Source of the DNA: Pseudomonas sp. CCI4.2
GTDB lineage: Bacteria > Pseudomonadota > Gammaproteobacteria > Pseudomonadales > Pseudomonadaceae
Assembly: GCF_034350045.1 (NCBI RefSeq)
Contig: NZ_CP133781.1
Coordinates: 4,140,501 to 4,204,500, forward strand
Length of the DNA stretch: 64,000 nucleotides
Direction of reading: 5' to 3'
Part shown: positions 62,399 through 64,000 of the stretch, piece by piece
Layout of the letters: each line of letters starts with the position of its first letter
Numbering within the stretch: the first letter of the stretch is position 1
Program-made: the position numbers and the translations under genes
Notes under the pieces: model-generated
Databases searched by the model: none
What the model was told of the DNA's origin: nothing
What the model saw: only the letters and a program-made list of their open reading frames with translations

Positions 62399-63793
62399 AT
62401 GTCGGTTCAACCGATAAAGATCGATGACCTGCCCATTGGGCGCTTTCACATCAAAATCGCCGGCCTGACGTTCGGTGCGCACTTTACAGACGGTTATATT
62501 CTCGGGCTTATTGGCATCGCGTTTACGCTGCTTAGCCCGCAGATGCATTTGGATGCACTGTGGCAAGGATTGATTGGTGCTTCGGCTCTGATCGGGTTAT
62601 TTCTCGGTAGTCTGTTCTTTGGCTGGATCGCCGACAAAACGGGTCGGCAGAAGATCTTCCTGGTGAGTTTCGTATTGATCACTGTGGCATCGGTGATGCA
62701 GTTCTATGCCCAAACGCCCCTGCAGTTGTTTTTATGCCGAGTGCTTATCGGCATCGGTTTAGGCGGTGATTTCAGTGTCGGCCACGCCATGCTTGCCGAG
62801 TTTGCGCCCAAGAAAAACCGCGGTGTGTTGTTGGGATCATTCAGTGTGATCTGGACTTTCGGTTATGTCGCGGCGACGTTCGTTGGCACCGCCATGCTCA
62901 GCTTGGGTGATGACGCATGGCGCTGGATGCTGGCCTCTTCGGCGATCCCCGCCGCGTTGATTCTAGTTGCCCGTATCGGCACGCCAGAGTCGCCACGCTG
63001 GTTGGTCAATCAGGGGCGCATTGCCGAAGCCCGCGCCATCGTCAAGAAGCACTTGGGTGACAACGTCGAACTGGACGAAACCCAATCCACTGAAACGCGT
63101 TCTGGCTATGCGGTGCTGCTAAGCCCCGAATACCGTAAGCGTACCGCTTTCAACTGCCTGTTCTTCGTCTGCATCGTGATGCCGTACTTTGCTATCTACA
63201 CCTTTCTGCCGTCGATCCTGAGCAAGATGGGTTTAGCCGAAGGGTTTGGTACTGAATTGATGCTGAACATGCTGTTGATTTTGGGCGCGCTGATTGGCAT
63301 CTGGTGCACGGTAAAGTTTTCGCGTCGGGGATTTTTGATCAACGCATTTATTGTTCTCGCGGTGGCCTTGCTGATCCTCGCGGTACTGCCGAACAACGCG
63401 GTATTTTTCATGATTTTGGCGTTTGGGGTCTTCACGTTGGTGCTGTCGGCGGTGAGTAACCTGGTGGGAGTTTTCCCGGCTGAAAGTTTTCCGACTGAGG
63501 TTCGTGCCAGTGGCATTGGTCTGGCGACAGCAGTGAGTCGCCTTGGCTCGGCGATCAGTACGTTCCTGTTGCCGGTCAGTGTGGCAGGAATAGGTTTGAG
63601 TCCGACCATGGGCATTCTCGCGGCTATTTTGACCCTAGGTGCGATCATTTCCTGGGCCTGGGCACCGGAAACCAAATCCCTCACGTTAAGCCAAGCATGC
63701 AAGGTCCAGGGCACGGTGCAGGTCACAGCTCCGATCCCTGTTCAGGGCAGTCCTTCAACGGCGGTCAACGTGGCGGTGCCACTGGGAAGCTGA
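62399..63793 (+). CDS. MFS transporter of the Fae operon
   Basis: A 464-residue twelve-helix sugar-porter-like MFS protein. Signatures are GWIADKTGRQKIFLV (motif A), GIGLGGDFSVGHAMLAEFAP, GTPESPRWLVNQGR and AESFPTEVRASGIGLATAVS. AAGGAG lies eight bases before the ATG. The C-terminal tail after LTLSQACK is about 35 residues longer than usual, polar and proline/valine-rich (VTAPIPVQGSPSTAV), and probably cytoplasmic. It is 78 bases behind the aldehyde dehydrogenase gene and ends the operon. Likely uptake of the aldehyde precursor or a related organic acid or polyol; this is inference. Confidence 0.84.
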   Translation: MSVQPIKIDDLPIGRFHIKIAGLTFGAHFTDGYILGLIGIAFTLLSPQMHLDALWQGLIGASALIGLFLGSLFFGWIADKTGRQKIFLVSFVLITVASVMQFYAQTPLQLFLCRVLIGIGLGGDFSVGHAMLAEFAPKKNRGVLLGSFSVIWTFGYVAATFVGTAMLSLGDDAWRWMLASSAIPAALILVARIGTPESPRWLVNQGRIAEARAIVKKHLGDNVELDETQSTETRSGYAVLLSPEYRKRTAFNCLFFVCIVMPYFAIYTFLPSILSKMGLAEGFGTELMLNMLLILGALIGIWCTVKFSRRGFLINAFIVLAVALLILAVLPNNAVFFMILAFGVFTLVLSAVSNLVGVFPAESFPTEVRASGIGLATAVSRLGSAISTFLLPVSVAGIGLSPTMGILAAILTLGAIISWAWAPETKSLTLSQACKVQGTVQVTAPIPVQGSPSTAVNVAVPLGS

Positions 63794-63843
63794 AGGCCAT
63801 CGCCAGTGAAAAAGGGCTCTGTGATGAGCTGGAATCCGCACCT

Positions 63844-64000
63844 TCAAGGGTTGCTCACCAGCCCCAACCACTCAGTAAACAACCGCACTTTCGATAACCC
63901 CAGCTTGTCATTGGCCACGTCCAACCAATATCCATAAGGTCCGATCACCTCCACCGGGGTGATTGGCAGTAGGCTGCCGTTGGACAGTTCCTTTTCGATC
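63844..64000 (-). CDS. LysR-family regulator, C-terminal part (cut by window edge)
   Basis: The minus strand encodes IEKELSNGSLLPITPVEVIG followed by PYGYWLDVANDKLGLSKVRL and FTEWLGLVSNP before a TGA at 63844. This is the end of a LysR effector domain of the group whose C-termini read GPYGYWLDVA. The helix-turn-helix lies beyond the window. It is convergent with the MFS gene of the Fae operon, so its target may be that operon or something outside. Confidence 0.7.
   Translation of the reverse strand, partial: IEKELSNGSLLPITPVEVIGPYGYWLDVANDKLGLSKVRLFTEWLGLVSNP

Noticed and set aside
1..64000. tRNA, rRNA, CRISPR arrays, replication origins and toxin-antitoxin or restriction systems
   Set aside because: Looked for on both strands by eye; no cloverleaf, regular spaced repeats, or matching protein families were seen.

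Overview
The window looks like chromosomal accessory DNA from a Pseudomonas species, probably of the fluorescens/putida type. The grounds are an OprC-type copper receptor, an OprD-family porin, a D-galactose dehydrogenase of the P. fluorescens kind, small Pseudomonas-typical families (DUF2790, DUF6482), REP-like GGGAGC/TAGGAGCTGC repeats between genes, and moderately high G+C with AT-rich promoters. There is no rRNA, tRNA, CRISPR array or other strict taxonomic marker, so species is not decided.

Layout. 0.1-7.6 kb: copper TonB receptor, galactose dehydrogenase, a PAS-containing Aer-like chemoreceptor and a membrane diguanylate cyclase. 7.7-14.1 kb: two convergent MFS exporters that overlap at their 3' ends, a MocR-type regulator divergent from the second, a small exported protein, and an aldo/keto reductase divergent from its LysR regulator. 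14.1-25.3 kb: a gene-poor, patchy stretch with an OprD porin, a frameshifted DUF2790 gene, an orphan thymidylate-kinase-like protein, a MASE2-GGDEF cyclase, DUF393, SDR and DUF6482 genes, a GAF-GGDEF-EAL phosphodiesterase, and decayed IS66 and IS1182 remnants.

25.3-52.9 kb is the most interesting part: a catabolic island with two mirrored operons. Operon A (minus strand, 33.5 to 25.3 kb) encodes an AtuA-like DUF1446 protein, DUF4387, an MFS permease, a TauD-like dioxygenase, an MmgE/PrpD protein, an alpha/beta hydrolase and a DHA2 exporter. It is divergent from a helix-turn-helix/citrate-synthase-fold protein that lacks both catalytic histidines, and a 24-bp near-perfect palindrome lies between them. 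Operon B (plus strand, 46.9 to 52.9 kb) encodes an LLM flavin monooxygenase, a second AtuA-like protein, a second DUF4387, a second MmgE/PrpD and a second related MFS permease. It is divergent from a LysR regulator and from a flavin reductase fused to an IclR effector domain. Between them lies a DUF1302 porin - DUF1329 - YCF48 - RND exporter operon followed by a chemoreceptor. About 200 bp of the LysR/monooxygenase promoter region is duplicated, with a broken lysR 5' end, in front of the porin operon, which suggests common control. My reading is that the island senses, takes up and breaks down an unidentified, probably hydrophobic compound; the substrate cannot be told from sequence.

52.9-64 kb: an in-frame fusion of exonuclease III (XthA) to a complete three-domain LigD (phosphoesterase-ligase-polymerase), followed by a GTGA-coupled DUF2188 gene carrying a premature stop. 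Then come TspO, a small lipoprotein, an IS21 istB remnant, and an operon of a Fae-like (formaldehyde-activating) protein, aldo/keto reductase, aldehyde dehydrogenase and MFS permease. The window ends inside a LysR gene.
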